Source: Culex pipiens pallens
Taxonomy: Eukaryota; Arthropoda; Insecta; Diptera; Culicidae
Assembly: GCF_016801865.2 (NCBI RefSeq)
Contig: NC_068939.1
Span: forward strand, 132,093,116 to 132,157,115
Reading direction: 5' to 3'
DNA: 64,000 bases
Part shown: positions 55,421 through 64,000 of the stretch, piece after piece
How positions within the stretch are numbered: the stretch's first letter is position 1
Layout: the number at the start of each line of letters is the position of its first letter
The notes under the pieces: model-generated
Seen by the model: the letters and a program-made list of their open reading frames with translations, nothing else
Databases searched by the model: none
What the model was told of the DNA's origin: nothing
Program-made: the position numbers and the translations under genes

Positions 55421-56818
55421 ATGCGTCAAAACAAAGGTAAACGCAAATCTTCTGAAGATTTGGTCGTTACGTCGGTGAAGCGTTTGAACGCTAAACCGGC
55501 TAACGGAAACAGAAAAAGAAAACAGCCTCTTCTGAGGTCTGATTCTGATTCTGAATGTGAGGTCAATCCTCCAATTCCATTGACAAACAGTTTCGGTGTT
55601 TTATCCGAAACTGATGACAAGGAACCTTCTCCTCGTACTGAGCCTTCTGCCGTCGAGAAACGAGTAAAGGCTCCGCCAATTGTAGTGACTTCCGTCTCCG
55701 ATTTGGCCAGCTTTCGAACGCAACTGAAGAATTGCAAGGAAACTTGCAATTTGAAGGTTTTGTTCCAGCTTGGTCGAAGAGGAGAATGTCGCTTGTTGAC
55801 GGAATCTTTACAAGATCACCAAACTTTTGTTGGTTATTTGAAAAACCACAAACACAATTTCTACACGTATGAGACCAAGAATGCTCGGCCATTCAAGGCG
55901 GTCTTGAAAGGTCTCTCCAATGACTTGTCGGTGGATGAGATCAAAAACGAACTTAAGGTGTTGCTTGGCTTTGCCCCATCCCAAGTAATACCGATGAAGA
56001 AAAAATCAAACGGGAATATTTCTCGCTTTGGTTTGACTTCACAATTTTATCTGATTCATTTCAACAGAAATGAAATCAACAATTTGAAACTTTTGGACAA
56101 AGTTCAGTTTTTGTTCCATGTACGGGTAAAGTGGGAGCATTTTAAGAAACGTGGCGGTAATGGCCAGAATCTGACCCAGTGCCGGCGTTGCCAGGCATTC
56201 GGTCACGGTACTGATCATTGCGCCATGGTTCCAAAATGCATGGTTTGCGGGGATTCTTCTCACGACAAGGACAATTGTCCCGTGAAAGAAGTCACCCAAT
56301 TTAAATGTGCAAATTGTGGTGGAAATCACAAATCAAATTTTTGGGATTGCCCCATCAGAAAAAAGGTTTTGGATTCTCGTGCTAAACATCAGCCGAAATC
56401 CAAACCGAAATTTTCTCAAAGTCAGGTTGTACCTGCATCTTTAAATCAAACGTTCGTGCTGTCTCACTCGAACAATTCTAGAAATACCCCTACCGTGGAA
56501 AAGTTAGGTAACAACAATGGCATTTCTTATGCTAACGTCGTTTCGGGTTCATCCACGAATTTTAAATCCTCTACCAATCTTTCTGAAATTGGGCAGGTAC
56601 CTCAAATCTCATTTGAAAATTTTTCTGCTGGCAACGCTTTGGGATCTTCTGATCTCGGCGATGTTACGTTTGAAAAAATGACTTTTTTGCAAAACTCACT
56701 GTTTGGTTTGATTCAAACAATGAGTAATGCTACATCCATGATGGAAGCAATCCAGATTGGATTGAAATTTGCGAATGATGTTGTTCTTACCCTGAAGTTT
56801 AATCATGGATCTAAGTAA
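55421..56818 (+). CDS. Retrotransposon ORF1 protein (gag-like, CCHC zinc knuckles)
   Basis: An intact 465-codon frame. The N terminus is basic (GKRKSSEDL, NRKRKQP) and followed by a serine-aspartate stretch. A conserved NSFGVLSE segment comes next, then the central ORF1 domain. Three zinc knuckles lie at residues about 253-309: CRRCQAFGHGTDHC, CMVCGDSSHDKDNC and one starting CANCGGNH. The product would coat the element RNA and help deliver it to the nucleus, as known for Jockey-clade gag proteins. The start is the first ATG of the frame, about 220 bp inside the element. The stop overlaps the ORF2 start by 14 bases, suggesting coupled or reinitiated translation of ORF2. Closest relative in the window is the ORF1 at 34126-35391, same layout but clearly diverged. 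Confidence 0.9.
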   Translation: MRQNKGKRKSSEDLVVTSVKRLNAKPANGNRKRKQPLLRSDSDSECEVNPPIPLTNSFGVLSETDDKEPSPRTEPSAVEKRVKAPPIVVTSVSDLASFRTQLKNCKETCNLKVLFQLGRRGECRLLTESLQDHQTFVGYLKNHKHNFYTYETKNARPFKAVLKGLSNDLSVDEIKNELKVLLGFAPSQVIPMKKKSNGNISRFGLTSQFYLIHFNRNEINNLKLLDKVQFLFHVRVKWEHFKKRGGNGQNLTQCRRCQAFGHGTDHCAMVPKCMVCGDSSHDKDNCPVKEVTQFKCANCGGNHKSNFWDCPIRKKVLDSRAKHQPKSKPKFSQSQVVPASLNQTFVLSHSNNSRNTPTVEKLGNNNGISYANVVSGSSTNFKSSTNLSEIGQVPQISFENFSAGNALGSSDLGDVTFEKMTFLQNSLFGLIQTMSNATSMMEAIQIGLKFANDVVLTLKFNHGSK

Positions 56819-59464
56819 TTCCATCAATATTATGAATTTTAATGCTCGCTCTTTAAAAGCGAAAGAAAATGAATTTTTCAACTTTTTACGAGTTCATAAC
56901 GTGCATGTTGCTGTTATAACCGAAACATTTTTAAAAACTGGCACTTATTTGAAAAGTGATCCAGATTATAAAGTTATAACTAATAACCGAATGAATCGAA
57001 ATGGCGGTGGAGTTGCAATAGTTATCCACCGTAGTATGACTTATAGCACGTTACGTGACTTTAAGTTAAAAGTTATTGAAAGTTTGGGCATTGAACTTGA
57101 AACTTCTTTTGGAAAAATTATGATTGCAGCTGCATATTTGCCATTCCAATGCACTGGGGAAAATAAAAATTATTTCAAAGGGGATTTGAATAAACTTACT
57201 CGGCATAGATCTCGATTTTTGATCATCGGTGATTTTAATGCCAAACACCAATCTTGGAATAATTCAAAAGTAAATTCCAATGGTAAAATTCTGTTCAGAG
57301 ATTGCACTTCTGGTCTTTATTCGGTTTTATACCCGAATGGACCAACTTGTTTTTCTTCTGTTAGAAATCCATCAACAATTGATTTGGTTTTGACAAATCA
57401 AAGTCAGTATTGTAGTCCTTTAGTGACTCATGCTGATTTTGATTCTGATCACCTTCCAGTAACTTTTTCACTTTCTCATGAAGCAGTTACCAGACCCAAT
57501 AGTTCTGTGTTTAATTACCACAAAGCTAATTGGGACAGGTATCAGCATCATATTGAGAATAATTTAAATCATGATTTTGTTTTAGAAACCAAAGCTGATA
57601 TTGATTCAGCCTTGGAATCTTTAACTAATGCAATTTTGGATGCTAGGAATATTGCTATTCCTAAAGTCCAAATCAAATTTGATTCTCCCATTATTGATGA
57701 CGATCTTCAGCTTCTGATTCGTCTGAAAAATGTTCGCCGAAGACAGTATCAACGTTCTCGTGATCCTGCACTGAAGCGAATTCAAAAAGATTTGCAAAAG
57801 GTTATTGACCACAGATTCACTCTCCTGCGAAATGAAAAGTTCGCAAGAGATGTCGAACAAATTAAACCTTATTCCAAACCTTTTTGGAAACTTTCAAAGG
57901 TTCTTAAGAAACCTCAAAAACCCATCCCTTCTTTAAAAGATGGTGATAATATTCTATTAACTAATGGGGAAAAAGCTCAAAAACTTGCTCAGCAGTTTGA
58001 GAGTGCTCATAATTTCAACTTGAATGCTTTGAGTCCTATTGAAAATCAAATTTCAATAGAATTTCAGAATATTGTTGAACAAGAATTTTCATCAGATGAA
58101 GTTTTTAATACGGATCTGAATGAAATAAAATCTATTATCAAAAAATTTAAAAATATGAAAGCCCCTGGTGAGGATGGCATTTTTTAAATTTTAATTAAAA
58201 AATTACCAGAAGTAACTTTAAGTTGCTTGGTCAAAATTTTCAACAAATGTTTTGATTTGGCATATTTTCCCAGTAGTTGGAAAAATGCCAAAGTAATTCC
58301 GATTTTGAAACCGGATAAAAATCCTGCTGAAGCCTCAAGCTATCGGCCCATTAGTTTGCTTTCATCTATTAGTAAATTATTCGAAAGAATAATTCTTAAT
58401 AGAATGATGACGCACATTAATGAAAATTCAATTTTCGCTGATGAGCAGTTTGGATTTCGCCTTGGGCATTCAACTACTCATCAGTTGTTGAGAGTTTCAA
58501 ATTTAATTCGAAGCAACAAATCTGAGGGCTATTCTACTGGCGCTGCTCTTCTTGATATAGAAAAAGCATTTGACAGTGTTTGGCATAAAGGATTGATTGC
58601 GAAATTGAAAAGGTTTAATTTTCCGATTTATATCGTGAAAATTATTCAAAATTATTTGACGGATCGTACTCTGCAGGTATGTTATCAGAATAGCAAATCT
58701 GATCAACTACCTGTACGTGCTGGCGTCCCTCAAGGAAGCATTTTGGGTCCAATTTTATACAATATTTTTACTTCTGACTTGCCTGATTTGCCCCCAGGAT
58801 GTCAGAAATCACTTTTTGCTGATGACACAAGCATCTCCGCCAAAGGCAGAAGCCTTCGTGTCATCACAAGAAGATTACAAAAAAGCTTGGATATTTTCAA
58901 TTCTTATTTGAAAGAATGGAAAATTACTCCAAATGCTGCAAAAACTCAACTTATTATTTTCCCTCACAAACCAAGGGCTGATTTTCTTAAACCAAAAAGT
59001 CATCACATTATAAAGATGAATGAGGTAAATTTAAAGTGGGAGGATCAAGTGAAATATCTTGGACTTGCGTTTGACAAAAACCTTACTTACAAGGATCACA
59101 TTGAAAGTATCCAGGTTAAATGTAACAAAAATATTAAATGTTTGTATCCACTTATAAACAGGAATTCTAGACTTTGTCTCAAGAATAAACTGTTAATTTA
59201 TAAACAAATTTTCAGACCTGCCATGCTTTATGCTGTGCCGATCTGGACAAGCTGTTGCCTAACCAGGAAGAAAAACTTCAGAGGATTCAGAACAAAATTC
59301 TGAAAATGATTCTGAAACTTCCTCCCTGGTTCAGCACCAGTGAACTTCATCAATTAGCCGAAGTTGACACTTTGGATGTTATGTCCAATAAGATAATTGA
59401 TGCATTTCGACAAAAATCATTGCAGTCTTCAGCTGCATTGATCCGCTCTTTATATAGTTTATAA
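56805..59464 (+). pseudogene. Retrotransposon ORF2 (endonuclease + reverse transcriptase), broken
   Basis: Begins ATGGATCTAAG inside the end of ORF1. The N-terminal apurinic-type endonuclease is recognisable by MNFNARSL, ITETFL, GDFNAKHQSWN (about residue 142) and SDHLPVTF (about residue 215). The reverse transcriptase follows, with SYRPISLL, ALLDIEKAFDSVWH, GVPQGSILGP and the catalytic FADD (about codon 671). Two lesions break it: an in-frame TAA at 58185-58187 (about codon 461), just before the reverse transcriptase core, and a frameshift in the A run at 59271-59275 (the frame moves as for a one-base loss), after which the last 60 or so residues continue to 59464. All other motifs are intact, so the damage looks recent. 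Full length would be about 886 codons, usual for the clade. It would nick target DNA and reverse-transcribe the element RNA. Confidence 0.9.
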
Positions 59465-59706
59465 GTTAGTTTTAAGGTATCCCTTTTCCCTTTTGAACAT
59501 GTAGGACCTCCTACATTTGAAATCACTGAATAGCGAAAGCTACAATATTTCATGAATAAATGAAAGTTGCTAGTATTTAAAACTGAGGTGAAAAGTCATC
59601 GTTTGTGATTGGACACTCAATAATATTTTAACTGAATGAATGTACATGGAAAAGAAATTTGAATAAATATAAATTAAAAAAAAAAAAAAAAAAAAGTGGA
59701 AAATGG

Positions 59707-60760
59707 ATTTTCCGAAAAATGGTTAAATTTTGGAGGTTTGTTGTCTACAGAAGAGTTGTTGCAAATGAGAAGGGAAAACTTTTGGTTTGGTTGAAAATTA
59801 GGGTGGTTCAAAAATATTTTTGGGATTTTTCTGACTTCTAAAAAAAATTCTTACTTTAAAAAACTTTGTCAAAGTCACCAAAATTCAAAAAAAGCAGAGA
59901 AAGCATTTCAACAAACCTTAAAAAACAGTTCATTTAACGTACCAATTTAGGGTAAAGTTTTATAGAAAAGCGTCGTTCGAGGCACTTTTAGTGCTCTTAA
60001 AAAACAAACATTTTATTTTTTTTAAAAGCCAATTTGGACTTGAGGGGTAAAAGTTACAATCATTTTAAGGTTAAAAGGATGCAAGTTTAAAACTTGAATA
60101 TTTTGAAAAGGCACAGAACAAACTTTAAGTGCTAGGTGGCATTCATAAGAGGAGATCTAGCACTACAAACGCTGACAAAATCTCAGGGGTGTTTTTCATT
60201 AAACTCGAAAATCTTCTTTTGAAAATGTCATATTTCCAAGGAAAAGTATATGGGACCACCCTTATGAAATTCGAAAATTGTCCAAAATTCAAAGTGTCAA
60301 AATATCGATTTTTGCTCATATTTTTGGTTCATTTGATAATTTTACAAATAAACATAAAATATGATCAAAAATCGATATTTTGACACCAAATTAATTAATC
60401 AAATAAAAAAAAAAGTTTTATTTTTTAGAGCACTAAAAGTGCCTCATGCGTCACTTTTCTCTAAAACTCAACCCTGTACGGGTACGTTAAAAAACCGACT
60501 TTAAGGCTGAATTTGTGCGTTCAAAAAACTATTTTTAAGGTTTGCTTGCTCTAAATTTAATCGTAGAAGGCGTAGATTGCGAGATAGAATTTTGTTGTCT
60601 TCGACAAAGTTGCTTTGATATGGCAAGCCCAACTGCTTTCTAGAATACAAAAAAATCTCAAAAATATTCCTGAAATGTTCGTGAACCACCCCAACCCTTG
60701 AATATCACCCTAATTGTCAACCAACCTTAGTCAACCTTAATTTTGCGATCTGGACCACTG
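59707..60760. mobile_element. Long foldback repeat flanking the retrotransposon
   Basis: From about 59799 to 60692 two inverted arms share AGGGTGGTTCA/TGAACCACCC, TTAACGTACC/GGTACGTTAA, GAGGCACTTTTAGTGCTC and ATATCGATTTTTG. About 280 bp of other sequence sits in the left part, related in inverse to 42605-42830. The retrotransposon was inserted just outside this palindrome, within the same larger family. Confidence 0.65.
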
Positions 60761-61600
60761 GTGTAATGTTCAATATGGTTGCTTTCGTGTAAAATTGTCT
60801 AGACTCTAGAGTATTGATTCCTGCTATCAGTATATTTTATAATTTCGATATTTAGACCACTTTTGAAAAAAAAACTTTTGATACATGAATTTTGTATTTT
60901 TTTTTTAGAAGAGACATACCATTCTGTATTTTTCGTGAGGCTTTTTGGAACATCTTAGGATTCTTGAAGGTGATGATTATACTATTAAACTAAAAAATCT
61001 CGTAAAAATGGCCTGTTTTTTTTCTTTCAGTGTATTTTTTCAGAAAGTCTATACAATTTCATACAAGTTTGTCATTGACCACATTTTGATACGATGCAAC
61101 GGCTTCGATATGCAAAATTATTATACTTACGCCTTTCTCAAATGTTGTTCTCGAGGGCAAGTGGCTGCATATACACAGAAATGGTTTATAAAAGCCTAGG
61201 ATGTATACAAAGTTTCATTGAAATCGGAGAGGGTCGAATAAAAAAGAACCTAACTACTAATAAAAAGTCGATTTGAGAATTTCTGGAGCTGTTCAATTAA
61301 AAAATCGGTATAAAAACTATTTTAGCAAATCGATCAGATAATTTCTTCAAAAGATACAGAATTTCTAATATTTTTGTTCAATTTTTTTAGGGACGTTTGC
61401 CAAAATTGTATGTAGACTTGTATGGATAAACCAATGACATAAAGAAAGAAACAAAAAATTAAATCAAAGAACGAAACAAAATGACAATAAAAACAACCAA
61501 CACAATAAACTGATCAAATCATAAAAATATACCTTTCCGAAAAGATGAAAAGAAGCAATAGATTCAACAAAAGTAAAATCTTAATTAATTTCACCAAAAC
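60761..61600. other. AT-rich spacer
   Basis: 61300-61430 resembles an arm of the 12.3-kb family. No gene is recognised. Confidence 0.35.
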
Positions 61601-62280
61601 TAGTTTCCAGCCCCACCGTGCCCCTTCGGTAAGCCCTGCCTTCGCCATCGATACCCATTTCCATTTATCACCAAACACACACAGAAAGAGAAAATCACCT
61701 TCCTCGTCCTGCTGCAAGCAGGTCCCCGCAATCAAAATGCTTCATCACGAGGGAGGTGGTGGTGGGACGCAAAAGGCATCGAAAGCCATCATCAACCAGC
61801 AGAAAACCCATCAGGCACTTCGACGGGTCGGTCCTGCTTTGACGTTCCGTCGAGGCCGTCGTGTTGCCTTCCCCGGGGGTAGTCAATGGTGATGGCAGCT
61901 CGGCAACCCCACGCGAGCTCATATATTTGCACGTGCAAAAAAAAAAATCAAGCAAAAGAGAAGTACATTAAATTTGCATGCCAAGATAAGGGTATAGAAT
62001 TTGCGAAAAAAGAAAGTGCTCTCTCTTAACGTCACATGTCCCGCAGAGAGCCACCCCACCCTTCACCATGGTAGAAGAAACGGAGAAGGTGGTGGCCACG
62101 TGGTTCGGTCCCGTGTGTTCGCCGTCCGCCTCGCGTCCAAGTCCTTGTGCAAACACAGGGCGACGACGACGATGGATGGTTTTGGTTTCGTTTCTACGGT
62201 GCCCCAAAGGCAGCGGTCTATACTTTTGCTTTTTGGACGACAAAACCAATCCGATTCGGTGGTGAAAATGTAAGGGGAAG
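61601..62280. other. GC-richer single-copy block
   Basis: Frames of 86-115 codons overlap on both strands with no domain. An ATTTGCAT octamer lies near 61972. No supported gene. Confidence 0.35.
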
Positions 62281-62817
62281 CTTAAATGAGTTTTATACTA
62301 ATATGTTAGTTTGAACGATCATTGTTATTCGAGAGGTATTTTTTTTACTGAATTAAATTGATCTAAAATAAATTGAAAAATATTTCGATAGCTGCTATCA
62401 GAGCTTAAATCAGGATGTTTGGTAAGACTCAAAATTATTTTAAGAAACCCGTTCAAACACTTTCAATCCGCTGTTTTTTCAATTTTCAGTCAACAACGGT
62501 TGCCAATGCCCACGTCGCTCTGGTTTCGACATCTCCACTCCGGACCCAAAAGTTACCACAGCGCCACGTGTGCCATTCAACGATATAGGGAAGGTCCCCG
62601 TTAATGGCATCAACCTCTTGGTCCTCGTGGTCCGATGATGGAAAGAAAGGTTTCCACTTCCTCTTGGGCTTTGCCGTTCTCGGTTTGACTTTTCATCTAA
62701 ATTAATATATTTCCTATTCTTGAGTGGATGTGTTTGCTTCCCTCTGCCGTCGAACTCTTCTTGACGTGAAAGTTGTGTGTGTACTGTGGAGTGATGTGAC
62801 TTTATAATAGGTACAGC
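62281..62817. other. Spacer, partly GC-richer
   Basis: A 130-codon minus-strand frame (62479-62871) crosses the left end of the neighbouring hAT-type element, has no domain and is not called. Confidence 0.35.
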
Positions 62818-63543
62818 TAAGGCTACCAACTCTTGCTGAGCAAAAATACGTACATTTTGCCGATATGACAATATGATATAAGAAAAACTGTCAAGGAATT
62901 ATTTAGATAAATTTAAAATTTTGGGAATTAAAAATATAAAACTGTATCGTTTTTGCAGCTTACAAATTCCACTTTGCTATCAAAGTGCTTATGACTTTCA
63001 CGTTCAATAAACCGTGATTTGCTGAATCAAATCTTCATTTTCTTTTTGTTAAACCTTTTAAAGTTCACGGAATGTCAAATTGCTTTTTACGAATAATATC
63101 AGTCTCAGTGTTTTCGCGAAAACATTTCTAGATTTTTTTATAGAAAAGTTCCAATAAACATGTGCAACACAACAGCTTATAGGACCGTTAAAAAAACTTT
63201 ACATTTGCTAATTTGCTTTATAAAGCCTTTGGATCTTTTATTGAATAAACACGTTTTGTAAAGAATTTGGAAAGAACAATAATTGATAATCCACTCTGAA
63301 ATAAGGAATTTCTGGAAAACTATCCAAGTTATCTCTTTAAAATCGATCTGACAGTGAAATAACAATGCAAAAGCTTTGGCCAAATTAAAAAAAAAACAAT
63401 TAATTTTTTTACAGTTATTAAAATTCCGTACAAATCCGTATTTTGCGAAAAATTCCGGTCGAAAATTCCGGCCTGTTAAAAATCCGCGAAAAGGGTTGAA
63501 AATCCGTACGGTAAGGAAAAAATCCGTACAGTTGGTAGCCTTA
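62818..63543. mobile_element. hAT-type MITE with TAAGGCTACCAACT ends
   Basis: Perfect 14-bp terminal inverted repeats TAAGGCTACCAACT and a perfect 8-bp duplication GGTACAGC (62810-62817, 63544-63551). It is 726 bp with no transposase. A truncated relative is at about 27085-27299. Confidence 0.85.
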
Positions 63544-63551
63544 GGTACAGC

Positions 63552-64000
63552 GAAGAAATAATCATCATCAAAAGAAAATCGTTGAATCGTTCATCAAGAG
63601 AAAAAAATCCTAAACGAGCATGGCTCTCCTTTCTCGCGCACGATCGGTAAAAAGAATCTAAAAAAATCATCATCTTCATTATTCGGCGGAACATCTTTTT
63701 CACTACTACACTTGCAAGTGTAACGTCACACGTCGAAAAATGTCCTGTCACATTTTGTGTGTGAAGACAAAGTGAAATAAATATTTTGAGTGGTGCTGAC
63801 AAGGAAATTTAGAAACAAATTATCAGCAATTTTTTTGCGTGATTTGCCTCCTCTCTCTTCCGCGGGTGAAGAAAACTCGCAAGCGAAAATGATTTTTTTT
63901 TTGCGATTATCCCATCCTTGGTCTCTATAAGGTCAGAGAAATTAGCGTGAGATTTACAAATCACCTCATATCAATTTGATTACAACCAATGTTGTTGAAA
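63552..64000. other. Window end, nothing recognised
   Basis: A 108-codon minus-strand frame starts inside it and runs into the hAT-type element; it has no known domain. The sequence is moderately AT-rich. Confidence 0.3.

Larger units (their letters stand above)
55202..59695 (+). mobile_element. Full-length Juan-like (Jockey clade) non-LTR retrotransposon
   Basis: Bounded by a perfect 11-bp target duplication GTGGAAAATGG (55191-55201, 59696-59706). Order: 5' UTR of about 220 bp, ORF1 (gag), ORF2 (endonuclease plus reverse transcriptase), a short 3' UTR and a terminal A tract (59675-59695). The length of 4494 bp fits Jockey-clade elements; the layout recalls Juan elements of mosquitoes, which is inference. 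ORF1 is open, ORF2 carries two lesions, so this copy could not retrotranspose by itself. It inserted in a repeat related to 42.4-43.1 kb. Confidence 0.9.

Overview
The window looks like AT-rich, repeat-dense insect nuclear DNA, most likely from a culicine mosquito (Culex is my best guess). The grounds are a full-length Jockey-clade retrotransposon of Juan type, tRNA-headed SINEs, many small TA-flanked and hAT-type MITEs with long terminal inverted repeats (TIRs), and one intronless F-box gene with an arthropod TATA + TCAGT promoter. There is no sign of a prokaryotic or viral genome, and no CRISPR array, rRNA or convincing functional tRNA gene. The species call is inference.

Layout. 1-5.6 kb: AT-rich spacer with MITEs, one carrying a SINE. 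5.6-7.6 kb: a GC-richer block, then the F-box gene on the minus strand (6373-7518) with promoter and poly(A) signal. 8-10 kb: a cluster of three related 205-225 bp MITEs. 12.3-13.5 kb: a long-TIR element. 15.3-17.2 kb: a SINE cluster with a MITE nested inside it, then a hAT-type MITE. 18.4-18.9 kb: two short foldback elements. 19.2-22.2 kb: non-repetitive GC-richer blocks. 23-25.5 kb: further MITEs, including a hAT type. 27.3-28.5 kb: a TTAA-flanked palindrome and a 226-bp tandem repeat. 30.5-31.6 kb: three repeats nested in one another. 33.9-35.7 kb: a retroelement carrying only a gag-like ORF1. 37-39.8 kb: a duplicated 83-bp sequence and a perfect 75-copy octamer array. 46.7-48.8 kb: a 2-kb hAT-type element with (GGAGTC)n arrays. 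51.1-51.7 kb: a 665-bp foldback. 53.5-54.9 kb: a 1.4-kb TA-flanked element. 55.2-59.7 kb: a full-length Juan-like retrotransposon with an 11-bp target duplication, an intact ORF1 and an ORF2 broken twice. 62.8-63.5 kb: another hAT-type element.

Between the mobile elements lie GC-richer, apparently single-copy blocks (about 5.6-6.3, 11.0-11.8, 13.9-14.8, 19.2-22.2, 25.8-26.9, 29.7-30.5, 31.6-32.3, 37.0-37.6, 39.8-40.6, 45.4-46.5, 49.9-50.8, 51.7-52.3 and 61.6-62.3 kb). None shows a convincing coding exon. They may be conserved non-coding or regulatory DNA of a large intron or gene desert.

The genes do not form a pathway. The F-box gene stands alone, and the other coding sequences belong to mobile elements. 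The most informative content is the insertion history: many elements have readable target-site duplications, and several insertions have a related unoccupied site elsewhere in the window.
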